Notes under the pieces: generated by a model
Database searches by the model: none
The model's input: only the letters and a program-made list of their open reading frames with translations
What the model was told of the DNA's origin: nothing
DNA from: CAYUCJ01 sp049282265
GTDB lineage: Bacteria > Desulfobacterota > DSM-4660 > Desulfatiglandales > Desulfatiglandaceae
Assembly (NCBI GenBank): GCA_049282265.1
Contig: JBAPTR010000171.1
Location: forward strand, 1 to 21,871
Direction of reading: 5' to 3'
DNA length: 21,871 nucleotides
Part shown: piece by piece, positions 13,632-21,109 of the stretch
Layout of the letters: each line of letters opens with the position of its first letter
Numbering within the stretch: position 1 is the stretch's first letter
Made by a program: the position numbers and the translations under genes

Positions 13632-14342
13632 TTATTGAATCGAAATTTCAATTGTATTTGAAGTTGCCTTGCCAATCCACAACAAATCCAACGAGGTTTC
13701 CTGAGGCGTTTTCGCAGCAGAGAATTTCCAATGCTTATCGGCGTTAGTAGTTTCGTATATGTATGTCAGCCTATATTTATTTGGTTTCAGTAATGAAAAT
13801 ATCCGACCCGCACAAATATATTTATCAGGAAAGCCGGAAGGCAATTTCTTGTTTTTCTTAAATTCTTTATAATTATTGCTGCCTTTACGATCGAACAAAT
13901 TGCTGAAGATTAATTTGTAGTTATCATAAACGAGGGCATCCATTTTGATGTTAATTTTGTCGCTTGGTTTCAGGAAATATGTTCTCCCAGTAAATAGACC
14001 CGCCTTAGGTGACCATGAACGATAACCACCTTCATAAGAATAATTTTTTTCTTCCATATCCGTACACTGAATGTTTCCTCCAACAAAGGTATCATCAATC
14101 AAAATTCTTAATGGTGAATTTCCGCGATTGAAAAATACAACTTCGAGATGAATTTCATCTCCTATAGAATAAGACGTCTTATCTGTGAGAAGAGAGATCT
14201 GCAAGCTGCTAGCCTGGCTTGAGGATCTGAGGGCTGTAATGATTGGTTGATCCTTTTGAGCGTAGGACTCGATGGGAGAAGCAATTAGTATACCCGAAAA
14301 AAATATACAGCATAATATTGGTAGGGCATAACTATGTTTCAT
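13632..14342 (-). CDS. Secreted protein of unknown function with an Ig-like domain
   Basis: This is a 236-residue exported protein. The signal peptide MKHSYALPILCCIFFSGILI-ASPIESYA (residues 1-28, cleavage near YAQ) precedes a beta-rich body. The segment LQISLLTDKTSYSIGDEIHLEVVFFNRGNSPLRIL (about 48-82) resembles the Ig-like fold of BsuPI-type or uncharacterised extracellular domains: a promise of extracytoplasmic location, not of function. The gene is visibly AT-richer than its surroundings, with many AAA, AAT and ATA codons, and lies next to a toxin-antitoxin pair and a hairpin cluster, which suggests acquisition by transfer. The ribosome site is weak (AAGGATG about 12 nt before the ATG at 14340-14342). 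Confidence 0.7.
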   Translation of the reverse strand: MKHSYALPILCCIFFSGILIASPIESYAQKDQPIITALRSSSQASSLQISLLTDKTSYSIGDEIHLEVVFFNRGNSPLRILIDDTFVGGNIQCTDMEEKNYSYEGGYRSWSPKAGLFTGRTYFLKPSDKINIKMDALVYDNYKLIFSNLFDRKGSNNYKEFKKNKKLPSGFPDKYICAGRIFSLLKPNKYRLTYIYETTNADKHWKFSAAKTPQETSLDLLWIGKATSNTIEISIQ

Positions 14343-14414
14343 AAGATAGTTTCATCCTTCAAATCAGTTATGTCAAGGGTTAATCCGGGAAGGTATTCCA
14401 CGACAGATGGACCG

Positions 14415-15440
14415 TTATCGTAACGAGTACTTGGCCCGGAGTCTTTTTGAAAGGTCTTGGATCATCGCGAAGGCCCTGTCCACGGTCTTTTCCTTGTCCG
14501 GGTTAACCAGGCAACAGGTAGCCGGCGAGAGCAGGCTCCTGGAAAGGAGAAAATCGCGATCAATCCCTTTTTCCTCCAATACGGTCCAGATTTCTTCGAG
14601 TCGTTTTTCCAAGGAGTCAATATTTTCTTGTTCAAATGGTTCGAAATTAGTGGGAACCATGCCCCACACCAGCACCCCGCCGCGATCAAGAAATCGCTTG
14701 ATGGCAGCGGCATAGCTTGAAAAAATTTCACCGTTCGTGTAAACATCCAGGGAAAGGATGTCCAGGTCCAGGCTCAGGAGAAAATCCCAGTCCGGGTTCC
14801 CGCAGAGATGTACGCCCCTTGGCCTGTCTATCATTGAAAAAAAAGACTCCATATCCGAATGAGCAGCCATGTCGTTATACCCTGACATGGCGCTGAAAAG
14901 ATACTGGAGGCCGGGCTCATCCACAAACATAAAGGCGTTGTCATTCAGTTTTTTCAGCCTTTCGAGCTGGACATTGATACGCTTGGCCATGAATTCAAAC
15001 AGAAACGGGCGGACCGTATCATCGAACAGGATCGGCCGATCGTCCTGATCCACGACATTAAAGCCGAAGCTTATGGGGCCTTCCAACTGACCCCGGATTG
15101 CAGGTCGGTCAGACAGGTCCAACTCCAGAAACCGGTGGTAGACCACAGAATAGGTCTCACTGATATCAAAATACTCCGGTTCCTCGAAATGGGCCATGGC
15201 CTCCTCAAGTTCCAGCATGAATTTGTCCATGGAGAACCTGAGGGTCCGGTTTTCCATGTCCAGCAGGATGCCGGGAAAGTGCTCAGAGGCTTGCACATAC
15301 ATGTCTTCGTAATAGCTGTACCGGGGAAGTTGGGGCCAGAATGGGATATCAGTGGACAGGGCCACTTCGAGGGCCTGATCCACGTCGGTGTGCGGCATGA
15401 CCGCCATTGCTGTGGTGAGCAGATTTCCGGGGATGGGCAT
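14415..15440 (-). CDS. MetE/UROD-superfamily methyltransferase-like protein
   Basis: This 341-residue barrel-type protein is related to cobalamin-independent methionine synthase C-domains and uroporphyrinogen decarboxylase. Likely zinc ligands are His211 and Cys213 (GVHLCGNPDWDFLL) with Cys309/Cys310 near the end (LLSPATCCLVNPDKEKTVDRAFAMI). Other family-like blocks are RGQLEGPISFGFNV and FMFVDEPGLQYLFS (Glu175). This His-x-Cys...Cys pattern activates thiol substrates for methyl transfer in the superfamily; the substrate is unknown. The ATG at 15438-15440 has GGAGG about 10 nt before it. It is the last gene of the HD-ferredoxin-cupin-methyltransferase run, 55 bp after the cupin. It might also serve corrinoid-dependent methyl transfer. 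Confidence 0.75.
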   Translation of the reverse strand: MPIPGNLLTTAMAVMPHTDVDQALEVALSTDIPFWPQLPRYSYYEDMYVQASEHFPGILLDMENRTLRFSMDKFMLELEEAMAHFEEPEYFDISETYSVVYHRFLELDLSDRPAIRGQLEGPISFGFNVVDQDDRPILFDDTVRPFLFEFMAKRINVQLERLKKLNDNAFMFVDEPGLQYLFSAMSGYNDMAAHSDMESFFSMIDRPRGVHLCGNPDWDFLLSLDLDILSLDVYTNGEIFSSYAAAIKRFLDRGGVLVWGMVPTNFEPFEQENIDSLEKRLEEIWTVLEEKGIDRDFLLSRSLLSPATCCLVNPDKEKTVDRAFAMIQDLSKRLRAKYSLR

Positions 15441-15495
15441 GGCTTCGTTGCCTCCAGTGCTTGAATGAGAGAACCGGGTATTAGAGAGTATCTTC

Positions 15496-15810
15496 CTATA
15501 TCGGAGGAGCGATGGTCGCCAGGACCCGCATGTCCGTCCTGGCCCTTATGCCGTGGGGCTCATTGATATCGGAAATCAGGACGTCCCCCGCCCTCGCCGG
15601 CAGGGCACCATCCTTTCCCAGGAATTCACCAACCCCTTCCAGAATCACAATGCTGACCTGTCCTTCTATGTCATGGGAGTGAATAGGAAGTTCCTGGCCG
15701 GCCTTGAAATTGAAGTTCAGGATCTTGAAGTACGGGGAATCGTGGACCAGGAAACGACTCATATGGAGGTCATTTAAGTCGTTTTCGTCATAAAGATTTA
15801 TTTTTTTCAT
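15496..15810 (-). CDS. Small cupin-domain protein
   Basis: This is a 104-residue single cupin. Motif 1 is GQELPIHSHDIEGQVSIVILEGVGEF, with His44, His46 and Glu49 as candidate metal ligands. Motif 2 is ARAGDVLISDINEPHGIRA with a His near the expected ligand place. The beta-barrel is thus complete. Small cupins bind metals or small ligands; no substrate can be named. The start ATG (15808-15810) has GAGGAG very close (2 nt spacing), and the gene begins only 9 bp after the ferredoxin-like gene, so translation may be coupled. It lies 55 bp ahead of the methyltransferase-like gene. Confidence 0.8.
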   Translation of the reverse strand: MKKINLYDENDLNDLHMSRFLVHDSPYFKILNFNFKAGQELPIHSHDIEGQVSIVILEGVGEFLGKDGALPARAGDVLISDINEPHGIRARTDMRVLATIAPPI

Positions 15811-15819
15811 GGCTCCTCT

Positions 15820-16575
15820 TTACGCCGGGAGTGCCGCTTTCCGCAGGACTTTCCCTTTTGTACTGATAACCACCTGTTCTAAGGGTATTTCTTTTCCCGC
15901 GGCCTCCATGGCCCTTTTGATGATCATGGGCAGACCGGAACAGCAGGGAACCTCCATGACAAGGGCTGTAATGCTCTTGATCCCGGCAGTTTTGAATATT
16001 TCTGTAAACTTGTCAATATACCCTTGAACGTCGTCAAACTTCGGGCACCCCATCATGATCACTTTGCCTTCCAGGAAATCCGTATGGAGGTTCGGATAGG
16101 CAACTGGGGTGCAGTCCGCAAGGATCAGCAGGTCCGCCCCTTTGAGAAAGGGTGCCGTAGGGGGAATGAGGTTGATCTGCACGGGCCAGTGGGTAAGCCT
16201 GGAACCCACCCGGCCGAGCGCCTCTGTTTCACCGGGGGCTTCCCCGTACTCCGCAGGTGCAAAAACGTGGATCTGGCTGGAGGGACATGCGGATGCCATG
16301 GTAAAACCCGTCTGCTTAGTGCCCTTTTCCTGCTCCTTGAGATAGACCTCGACCGCCTCCTCGTCAAAGTCATCTGCTTCACGCTCTATGACCTGGAGAG
16401 CCCCATTGGGACACTCTCCAAGGCAGGCGCCCAGTCCGTCACAATATTTTTCCGCGGCCAGACGGGCCTTTCCGTCAACTAATTGAATGGCCCCTTCTGC
16501 GCAACTGGGCACACACTGGCCACATCCGTCACACAATTCATCATCAATTTCTATTATTTTTCTCATTACTTTCAT
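15820..16575 (-). CDS. 4Fe-4S ferredoxin-type protein with Cys-rich C-terminal domain
   Basis: This is a 251-residue protein. Its N-terminus has a complete cluster motif, CX2CX2CX3C at Cys15/18/21/25 (LCDGCGQCVPSCAEGAI). The second motif (from Cys45) reads YCDGLGACLGECPNGAL, with a Leu where the second Cys would be, a form I recall as usual in this family. The long C-terminal domain has further conserved-looking Cys in ACPSS, ILADCTPVAYP, MMGCPKFDD and VPCCSGLPM, suggesting an extra metal or redox centre. Such proteins often sit near Hcp in anaerobes; a role in electron transfer is inferred. It starts at ATG 16573-16575 with GAGGG 9 nt upstream, two bp after the HD-domain gene. Confidence 0.82.
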   Translation of the reverse strand: MKVMRKIIEIDDELCDGCGQCVPSCAEGAIQLVDGKARLAAEKYCDGLGACLGECPNGALQVIEREADDFDEEAVEVYLKEQEKGTKQTGFTMASACPSSQIHVFAPAEYGEAPGETEALGRVGSRLTHWPVQINLIPPTAPFLKGADLLILADCTPVAYPNLHTDFLEGKVIMMGCPKFDDVQGYIDKFTEIFKTAGIKSITALVMEVPCCSGLPMIIKRAMEAAGKEIPLEQVVISTKGKVLRKAALPA

Positions 16576-16577
16576 TG

Positions 16578-17309
16578 CTATTCCCTCATAAGTTCTTCAC
16601 GGGCAATGGTCTTACCGGTTTCTGTCAAAAACGATTTTTCTATAATTTTTTCAACATGCTCAGTTTCATCCGGCTGTTCCTTTTGCTTCTCTTCCAGGTT
16701 GACGATCAGGTCCGCATCGTAGAGGCACCTGAAATTCACCGTCTCTTCCGGTCTAGGGTGGTGGTGATGGCCGATGATGTCGCAGACTTCTTCCATCAGG
16801 TCCTCCCTGGCTCCCAGTTTGATCAGTATCTCCCTGGCAATGGGTGGCCCCTCTTCCTCCTGGTACCGGGCTGCCGTACTGTTGTGTTTCCGTTCTGCTT
16901 CTTTGATCCCGATGTCGTGCAGGTAGGCGGCCACAAGGACAACAGCCAAGTTGCCCTTTTCTTCCCGCCCGATTTTTTCTGCAAATCTTGCGACCCGGGT
17001 TGCGTGACCGATCCGCTTGAAATCCTGTTTGAAATATCGCTTCATCTCTATCGCGACCCGGTCCTTGAGCAAATCTTCTTTCTGAGCGAGAAGTTCCGGA
17101 GGCAGATTTCCAATACACTGTTTCGCGTACTGGCAATAGGAGGCACACCCAAAATCCAGGTTGGGGTTCAGAAACCTGTGGCCGCACTTTGGGCATTTAC
17201 GCGTGGTGTCGTCCTTGAAAAACTCCACTTCAGTCCCACACTCAGGGCATTTTTCCTCGAAGATAGCCCCCACCTTCCAGTATTGGGTGTCCTGTCCTGG
17301 ACATTTCAT
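16578..17309 (-). CDS. HD-domain phosphohydrolase with N-terminal zinc ribbon
   Basis: This is a 243-residue protein. The zinc ribbon is Cys21-x2-Cys24 and Cys39-x2-Cys42 (KCPECG, KCPKCG), and a second Cys group sits at 55/59/65 (GCASYCQYAKQC). The HD domain starts near residue 100: His102 (IGHATRVARFA), the His131-Asp132 pair (AAYLHDIGI), a His run at 181-184 and YDADLIVNL with the final Asp. All catalytic metal ligands appear present. HD proteins cleave phosphoesters, often nucleotides; the substrate is unknown. The ATG at 17307-17309 has AAGGTGAG upstream. It heads a run of four close genes (gaps 2, 9 and 55 bp) and follows the terminator of hcp, so it likely has its own promoter in 17310-17407. 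Confidence 0.82.
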   Translation of the reverse strand: MKCPGQDTQYWKVGAIFEEKCPECGTEVEFFKDDTTRKCPKCGHRFLNPNLDFGCASYCQYAKQCIGNLPPELLAQKEDLLKDRVAIEMKRYFKQDFKRIGHATRVARFAEKIGREEKGNLAVVLVAAYLHDIGIKEAERKHNSTAARYQEEEGPPIAREILIKLGAREDLMEEVCDIIGHHHHPRPEETVNFRCLYDADLIVNLEEKQKEQPDETEHVEKIIEKSFLTETGKTIAREELMRE

Positions 17310-17407
17310 GGTTACTCACCTTTCTTCCTAACTATCTGCCTTTGACAGGATGAAGAGGATTCCCCCATCTCCTAAGAATCATGATCTTCCTGATATCCTG
17401 TCTGAGA

Positions 17408-17448
17408 AAAATTTGAAACCGGAGAGGTCTCCCTGTCCCCAGTTTCAA
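17408..17448 (-). terminator. Rho-independent terminator of hcp
   Basis: On the minus strand, arms TTGAAAC (17442-17448) and GTTTCAA (17413-17419) enclose a smaller GGAGA-CC-TCTCC hairpin. The stem is followed by a T-run (ATTTTTCTC on minus, about 17405-17413). It lies about 20 bp after the hcp stop. An alternative wider pairing, GAAACCGGA/TCCGGTTTC (17415-17423, 17459-17467), reaches the stop codon. Confidence 0.65.
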
Positions 17449-17466
17449 GTCCTAAGTTTCCGGTTT

Positions 17467-19131
17467 CTAGTTCCCCGCCATCATTGCCTGGATATCTTCC
17501 TCAACGCTCCCGATCGGTTTGATATTGAACTTATCAACCAGGACCTTCAGCACATTCGGAGATACAAATCCGGGCAGGGTCGGTCCCAGGCGCATGCCCT
17601 TCACTCCCAGAGAAAGGAGGGCAAGCAGGACGGCCACGGCCTTTTGTTCGTACCATCCTATATCAAAAGAGATGGGAAGTTCATTAATATCTGAAAGCCC
17701 GAAGACCTCCTTCAATTTCAAGGCGATAACCGCAAGAGAGTAGGAATCATTACACTGCCCGGCATCAAGGATCCTCGGGATGCCGCCGATATCCCCCAGG
17801 TCCAGCTTGTTGTAGCGGTATTTGGCACAACCTGCCGTCAGGATAACCGTATCCTTGGGGAGTGCCTTTGCGACCTCGGTAAAATAGTCCCGAGAGGTGT
17901 GGCGACCGTCGCAACCGGCCATGACGACAAAACGTTTGATGGCCCCCGATTTCACTGCGTCAACTACCTTATCCGCCAATGCGAGCACCTGATTGTGGGC
18001 AAACCCGCCAACGATCTTGCCCGATTCGATCTCAACGGGCGGTTCGCATTTCTTTGCGATCTTAATGACTTCAGAAAAATCTTTTGTCCCGCCGTTGGCC
18101 CTGTCCGCTATATGCTTGGCGCCGGGGTATTCCACAACCCCTGTCGTGAACAGCCTGTCCAGATAGGTATTATTCTGCTTCAAAGGCACCAGGCAATTGG
18201 TCGTCAGGATAAGGGGACCATTGAAAGATTCAAACTCCTTGTTCTGCTGCCACCAGGAACTGCCATAGTTCCCGATGAAATGGTCATATTTCTTGAATGC
18301 AGGGTAATAGTTGGCAGGGAGCATTTCACCGTGGGTATACACGTCTACACCGGTCCCATCCGTCTGTTTCAGGAGTTCTTCCATATCCTTCAGATCATGG
18401 CCGCTGATGAGAATACCGGGGTTGGTACCCACACCGATGTTGACTTCGGTGATCTCGGGATGTCCATAGGAGGACGTATTCGCCTCATCAAGCAGCGCCA
18501 TGGTGGTCACCGCCATCTCCCCTGCCTTCATAACCATGCCAACCATTTCATCCACAGAGAGATCTTTGGTGGTTGATGCGAGCGCTTCCATCAGGAATGC
18601 ATAGATTTCATCTTTTTCAAAACCCAGAATGGCCGCATGGTCAGCATAGGCGGAAATCCCTCTGCACCCGATGATCAGAAACCATCTCAAGGATCGAACA
18701 TCTTCGTCTTCCGTGGCGAGGACTCCGACCTCTTTTGCCTTTGCACGGAATGCCGATTCGTCGTCTGCGAACCAGACTGCGGCATCGTGCAGGCCTTCTG
18801 AGAAATCTTTCCCGTTCTTTTCTTTGTAGGTGGAGAGAAATTTGGTCTTCAGCTCAGCCCGAACCTTTAACGCACTTCTGATATGATCAAAAAACCATTC
18901 TTCACTCCAGTTTGCATTCGTGATGGTGGCAAAAAGCCCCTGAGCCACGAAGAGCCCTGCCTTCCTGTCCACCATTCCCAGTTGGTTCAACTTCTCCCCG
19001 TAGATGGAGATTCCCTTAAGGGCATAAGTCAAGAGGTCTTGGAGGCCCGCCAATTCTTCCGGCTTTCCACAAACGCCCCGAACATTACAACCTGTATTTT
19101 TGGCCGTCTCCTGACATTGAAAACAAAACAT
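17467..19131 (-). CDS. hcp: Hybrid-cluster protein (prismane protein, NO/hydroxylamine reductase)
   Basis: This is a 554-residue cytoplasmic Fe-S protein that reduces NO to N2O or hydroxylamine to ammonia in anaerobes. The N-terminal cubane cluster ligands are Cys3/6/15/21 (MFCFQCQETAKNTGCN), the CX2CX8CX5C arrangement found in strict anaerobes. Hybrid-cluster blocks follow in order: GTNPGILISGHD, YTHGEMLPANYYP, TTNCLVPL, AGCDGRHTSRDYF, TAGCAKYRYN and DAGQCNDSYS. The start at ATG 19129-19131 has a strong ribosome site (GGGAGG); an upstream in-frame extension overlaps the previous gene and is unsupported. An HcpR-type operator (19238-19251) sits at -41.5 from the predicted start site. It follows the siroheme-type gene on the same strand. 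Confidence 0.96.
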   Translation of the reverse strand: MFCFQCQETAKNTGCNVRGVCGKPEELAGLQDLLTYALKGISIYGEKLNQLGMVDRKAGLFVAQGLFATITNANWSEEWFFDHIRSALKVRAELKTKFLSTYKEKNGKDFSEGLHDAAVWFADDESAFRAKAKEVGVLATEDEDVRSLRWFLIIGCRGISAYADHAAILGFEKDEIYAFLMEALASTTKDLSVDEMVGMVMKAGEMAVTTMALLDEANTSSYGHPEITEVNIGVGTNPGILISGHDLKDMEELLKQTDGTGVDVYTHGEMLPANYYPAFKKYDHFIGNYGSSWWQQNKEFESFNGPLILTTNCLVPLKQNNTYLDRLFTTGVVEYPGAKHIADRANGGTKDFSEVIKIAKKCEPPVEIESGKIVGGFAHNQVLALADKVVDAVKSGAIKRFVVMAGCDGRHTSRDYFTEVAKALPKDTVILTAGCAKYRYNKLDLGDIGGIPRILDAGQCNDSYSLAVIALKLKEVFGLSDINELPISFDIGWYEQKAVAVLLALLSLGVKGMRLGPTLPGFVSPNVLKVLVDKFNIKPIGSVEEDIQAMMAGN

Positions 19132-19209
19132 GATTATTCCTCCCTGTGTTAGATCTGTGTTTATTCTTGAGAGATTCGGACTTGAATCTCCTGCCTCTAT
19201 TTTGATCTC

Positions 19210-19251
19210 ATCATACGCCTTGCAATCGCTCAAGACATTGACATAAGTCAA
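19210..19251 (-). promoter_or_regulatory. HcpR-activated promoter of hcp
   Basis: The operator TTGACATAAGTCAA (19238-19251, perfect TTGAC-N4-GTCAA) lies upstream of a -10 TATGAT (19210-19215). With the start near 19203, the operator centre is at -41.5, the class II activation position of Crp/Fnr proteins. The operator lies inside the last codons of the upstream gene (minus-strand codons for L-D-L-C-Q). Confidence 0.78.
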
Positions 19252-20062
19252 GAGTCCCTATTTTTTTTCGATTTTCATGAAAAAATTCATCCATTCCCAC
19301 CCGTTCCAAGAGCACTCCCAGGCGCTCTCCATGTTTACTTCGTTCCTGATAGCTGTCAAGACAGCGAGCAACGATTCCGGTGACATCCTCCGTTTTATGG
19401 ATACCGGGAATTTCCTCCCCTAGTCTTGGATGCCGGCCAAGTTTGCCGCCAAGGATCACCCGGTAACCACTCGAGGCTTCCAGAAGCGTTCCGGTCGGGC
19501 AGGCACGAACGCAGGCACCGCAACTCACGCACCGCTCTTCGGAAATAACAGGGCCATCCCCATCCACGGATATCGCCGATTCTTTGCACACCTCAACACA
19601 CGCCCCACATTCGCTGCAGGGTTCTTCAACCACCCAGGGTTTCGCCGCACCGATCAGGCCGATGTCCACGATCTGGGGTCGGGAACAGGCATTTGGGCAA
19701 TCCGAGATGGAGATGCGGAACTCATGATGGAACTTCAAAGGGCCTTTGACCCTTTTTTCCAGGAATCCCTTCATATCCTTGGACGCCAGGAGCTTTTCCA
19801 GATCCTCTGCCATCCCGTCCGATTTCACCGCCCGATTCGGGCAAGCCCCCGGGCCGAAGCACGTCTCCACCTGAAACCCCTTGACCTCATCTTCCATACG
19901 TTCAAGGAAGCGCTTCTTGCAGGCCTTCACATGGTGGACGGCCACGAGATCATCGCCCCTCCTCTCTGCCTCATCTTCCACCCTCGCCTTCACCCGCTTT
20001 CGGACGAAAAAGGGAACCCGCTTCAGGGCGTCCTTGGCCTCTTTGTTCCACTGCATTTCCAA
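19211..20062 (-). CDS. Siroheme-type nitrite/sulfite reductase-like protein with ferredoxin domain
   Basis: This protein has about 283 residues (numbering from the ATG at 20056). An N-terminal domain VPFFVRKRVKARVEDEAERRG resembles the PCP_red (protochlorophyllide reductase-like) segment. A siroheme/4Fe-4S signature follows: Cys66-x5-Cys72 (ETCFGPGACPN) and Cys120-x3-Cys124 (SDCPNACSRPQ). Two ferredoxin motifs are intact at Cys147/150/153/157 and Cys176/179/182/186. It is much shorter than full sulfite reductases, like a one-half, AsrC-like unit. It likely moves electrons to a nitrogen or sulfur oxyanion, but the substrate is unknown. The chosen TTG (20060-20062) has GGGGAGG at ideal spacing; the ATG two codons later is 14 nt away. 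It is upstream of hcp, and divergent hcpR shares its control site. Confidence 0.8.
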   Translation of the reverse strand: MEMQWNKEAKDALKRVPFFVRKRVKARVEDEAERRGDDLVAVHHVKACKKRFLERMEDEVKGFQVETCFGPGACPNRAVKSDGMAEDLEKLLASKDMKGFLEKRVKGPLKFHHEFRISISDCPNACSRPQIVDIGLIGAAKPWVVEEPCSECGACVEVCKESAISVDGDGPVISEERCVSCGACVRACPTGTLLEASSGYRVILGGKLGRHPRLGEEIPGIHKTEDVTGIVARCLDSYQERSKHGERLGVLLERVGMDEFFHENRKKIGTLDLCQCLERLQGV

Positions 20063-20092
20063 TCTTGCTGCCTCCCCTGAGTATTTATTTGC

Positions 20093-20133
20093 AATATAAC
20101 CATTCCTGGCAACAATGCTTTGACTTAGGTCAA
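20093..20133. promoter_or_regulatory. HcpR-type operator between the siroheme-type gene and hcpR
   Basis: TTGACTTAGGTCAA (20120-20133) is a perfect TTGAC-N4-GTCAA palindrome. For the minus-strand gene a -10 TATATT lies at 20093-20098, 31 bp from the operator centre, nearly the same geometry as at hcp (32 bp), so activation is expected. For hcpR the -10-like TATAAA at 20151-20156 puts the operator over the -35, which fits autorepression. Confidence 0.7.
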
Positions 20134-20168
20134 ATAGGGATGATAACCTGTATAAAAAGGATTCAACC

Positions 20169-20861
20169 ATGGAGAAAAAGGCCGTCGAAATCATCGCTAA
20201 GTCCCTTCTTTTCAGAGGGCTGCCCCAAGAAGAAGTGGGGCGAATCGCACAGCTCGCCGTGGGCAAGCAATACGAAAAGGGACAAACCATTTTCCAGGAA
20301 GGAGATGACGGCAACGGCTTTTATGTCATCGGTGACGGGCTGGTAAAGATCTTCAAGATGTCCATGGACGGAAAGGAGCAGATTCTCCACATCCTGGGTC
20401 CGGGGGAACCCTTCGGCGAAGTGCCCGTCTTTTCGGGTCAGCGGTTCCCGGCAAATGCCGAAACGCTCATTGACAGCCGTTTGCTTTTTTTCCCCAGACC
20501 CGCCTTCGTCACCCTCATCAGCGACAACCCTTCCCTGGCCTTGAACATGCTGGCGGTCCTTGCCATGCGGCTCCGACAATTCACAACCCAGATCGAAAAC
20601 CTTTCCCTGAAAGAGGTCCCGGCGAGGCTTGCCGCCTATCTGCTCTACCTGGCCCGGGAACAGGAAGAGAAAAATTCGGTGAGATTGAGCATTTCCAAGG
20701 GGCAGCTGGCCAGCCTCCTGGGCACGGTCCCTGAAACCCTGTCCAGGGTTTTTTCAAAGATGAACAACCAGGGCCTCATAGAAGTGGATGATCGCCATAT
20801 CCGTTTTCTCGATCGTGATAGGCTGGAGGAACTGGCGGAATATGGGAAAAACGGGGTGTGA
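20169..20861 (+). CDS. hcpR: Crp/Fnr-family regulator, HcpR-type
   Basis: This is a 230-residue regulator with a Crp-like cyclic-nucleotide-type beta barrel (residues about 12-120; GDDGNGFYVIGDGLVKIFKM), a long dimer helix (about 122-160) and a C-terminal winged helix (SKGQLASLLGTVPETLSRVFSKMNNQGLI, 177-204). There is no Cys in the whole protein, so it is not an Fnr-type Fe-S oxygen sensor; HcpR proteins use heme to sense NO, which fits. The recognition helix reads TVPETLSR, the Glu-Arg pair matching TTGAC/GTCAA half-sites. The ATG has AAGGA about 9 nt upstream. It is divergent from the siroheme-type gene and shares its operator. Established knowledge is that HcpR controls hcp and nitrosative-stress genes in Desulfobacterota. 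Confidence 0.85.
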   Translation: MEKKAVEIIAKSLLFRGLPQEEVGRIAQLAVGKQYEKGQTIFQEGDDGNGFYVIGDGLVKIFKMSMDGKEQILHILGPGEPFGEVPVFSGQRFPANAETLIDSRLLFFPRPAFVTLISDNPSLALNMLAVLAMRLRQFTTQIENLSLKEVPARLAAYLLYLAREQEEKNSVRLSISKGQLASLLGTVPETLSRVFSKMNNQGLIEVDDRHIRFLDRDRLEELAEYGKNGV

Positions 20862-20911
20862 GTTTTCGGAAAATTGTTTAAGACGGGCTGGCTATTCCAA
20901 GAGGATAACTT

Positions 20912-21109
20912 ATGAAAGGACATGATGACAACCATTCCCCGTATGACGATAATGTTTTGAACGAAAATCTGCAGGCCTATAGCGAAGACGGTGTAGACCT
21001 GACTCTCATCCGATGGATGCTTTCCATGACACCAGCTGAACGCCTTCAGACATTACAGCAAAACATAGCGTCAATAGGGAGATTGCGTGATATCAACTCC
21101 GATTCCTGA
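20912..21109 (+). CDS. Small protein paired with a nucleotidyltransferase
   Basis: This is a 65-residue acidic protein. Its core DLTLIRWMLSMTPAERLQTLQQNI (29-52) is a short helical segment that I recall from small genes placed just before nucleotidyltransferase-domain genes. There is no signal peptide or Cys. GAGGATAA lies upstream of the ATG at 20912. It overlaps the following gene by 23 bp, so the two are made together. It may be a toxin or antitoxin partner, or a stabilising subunit; the function is unknown. Confidence 0.65.
   Translation: MKGHDDNHSPYDDNVLNENLQAYSEDGVDLTLIRWMLSMTPAERLQTLQQNIASIGRLRDINSDS

Noticed and set aside
13158..13638. Long frames on both strands through the hairpin region
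   Set aside because: Translations are low-complexity shadows crossing perfect palindromes; palindromic DNA tends to open frames on both strands.
19132..19251. Upstream extension of hcp by 40 codons
   Set aside because: It would overlap the siroheme-type gene's end and the promoter, while the Cys-bearing MFCFQCQET start has a strong ribosome site.
20063..20314. N-terminal extension of the siroheme-type gene to 20314
   Set aside because: It runs antisense through hcpR and the shared operator, and the ribosome site GGGGAGG fits the start at 20062.
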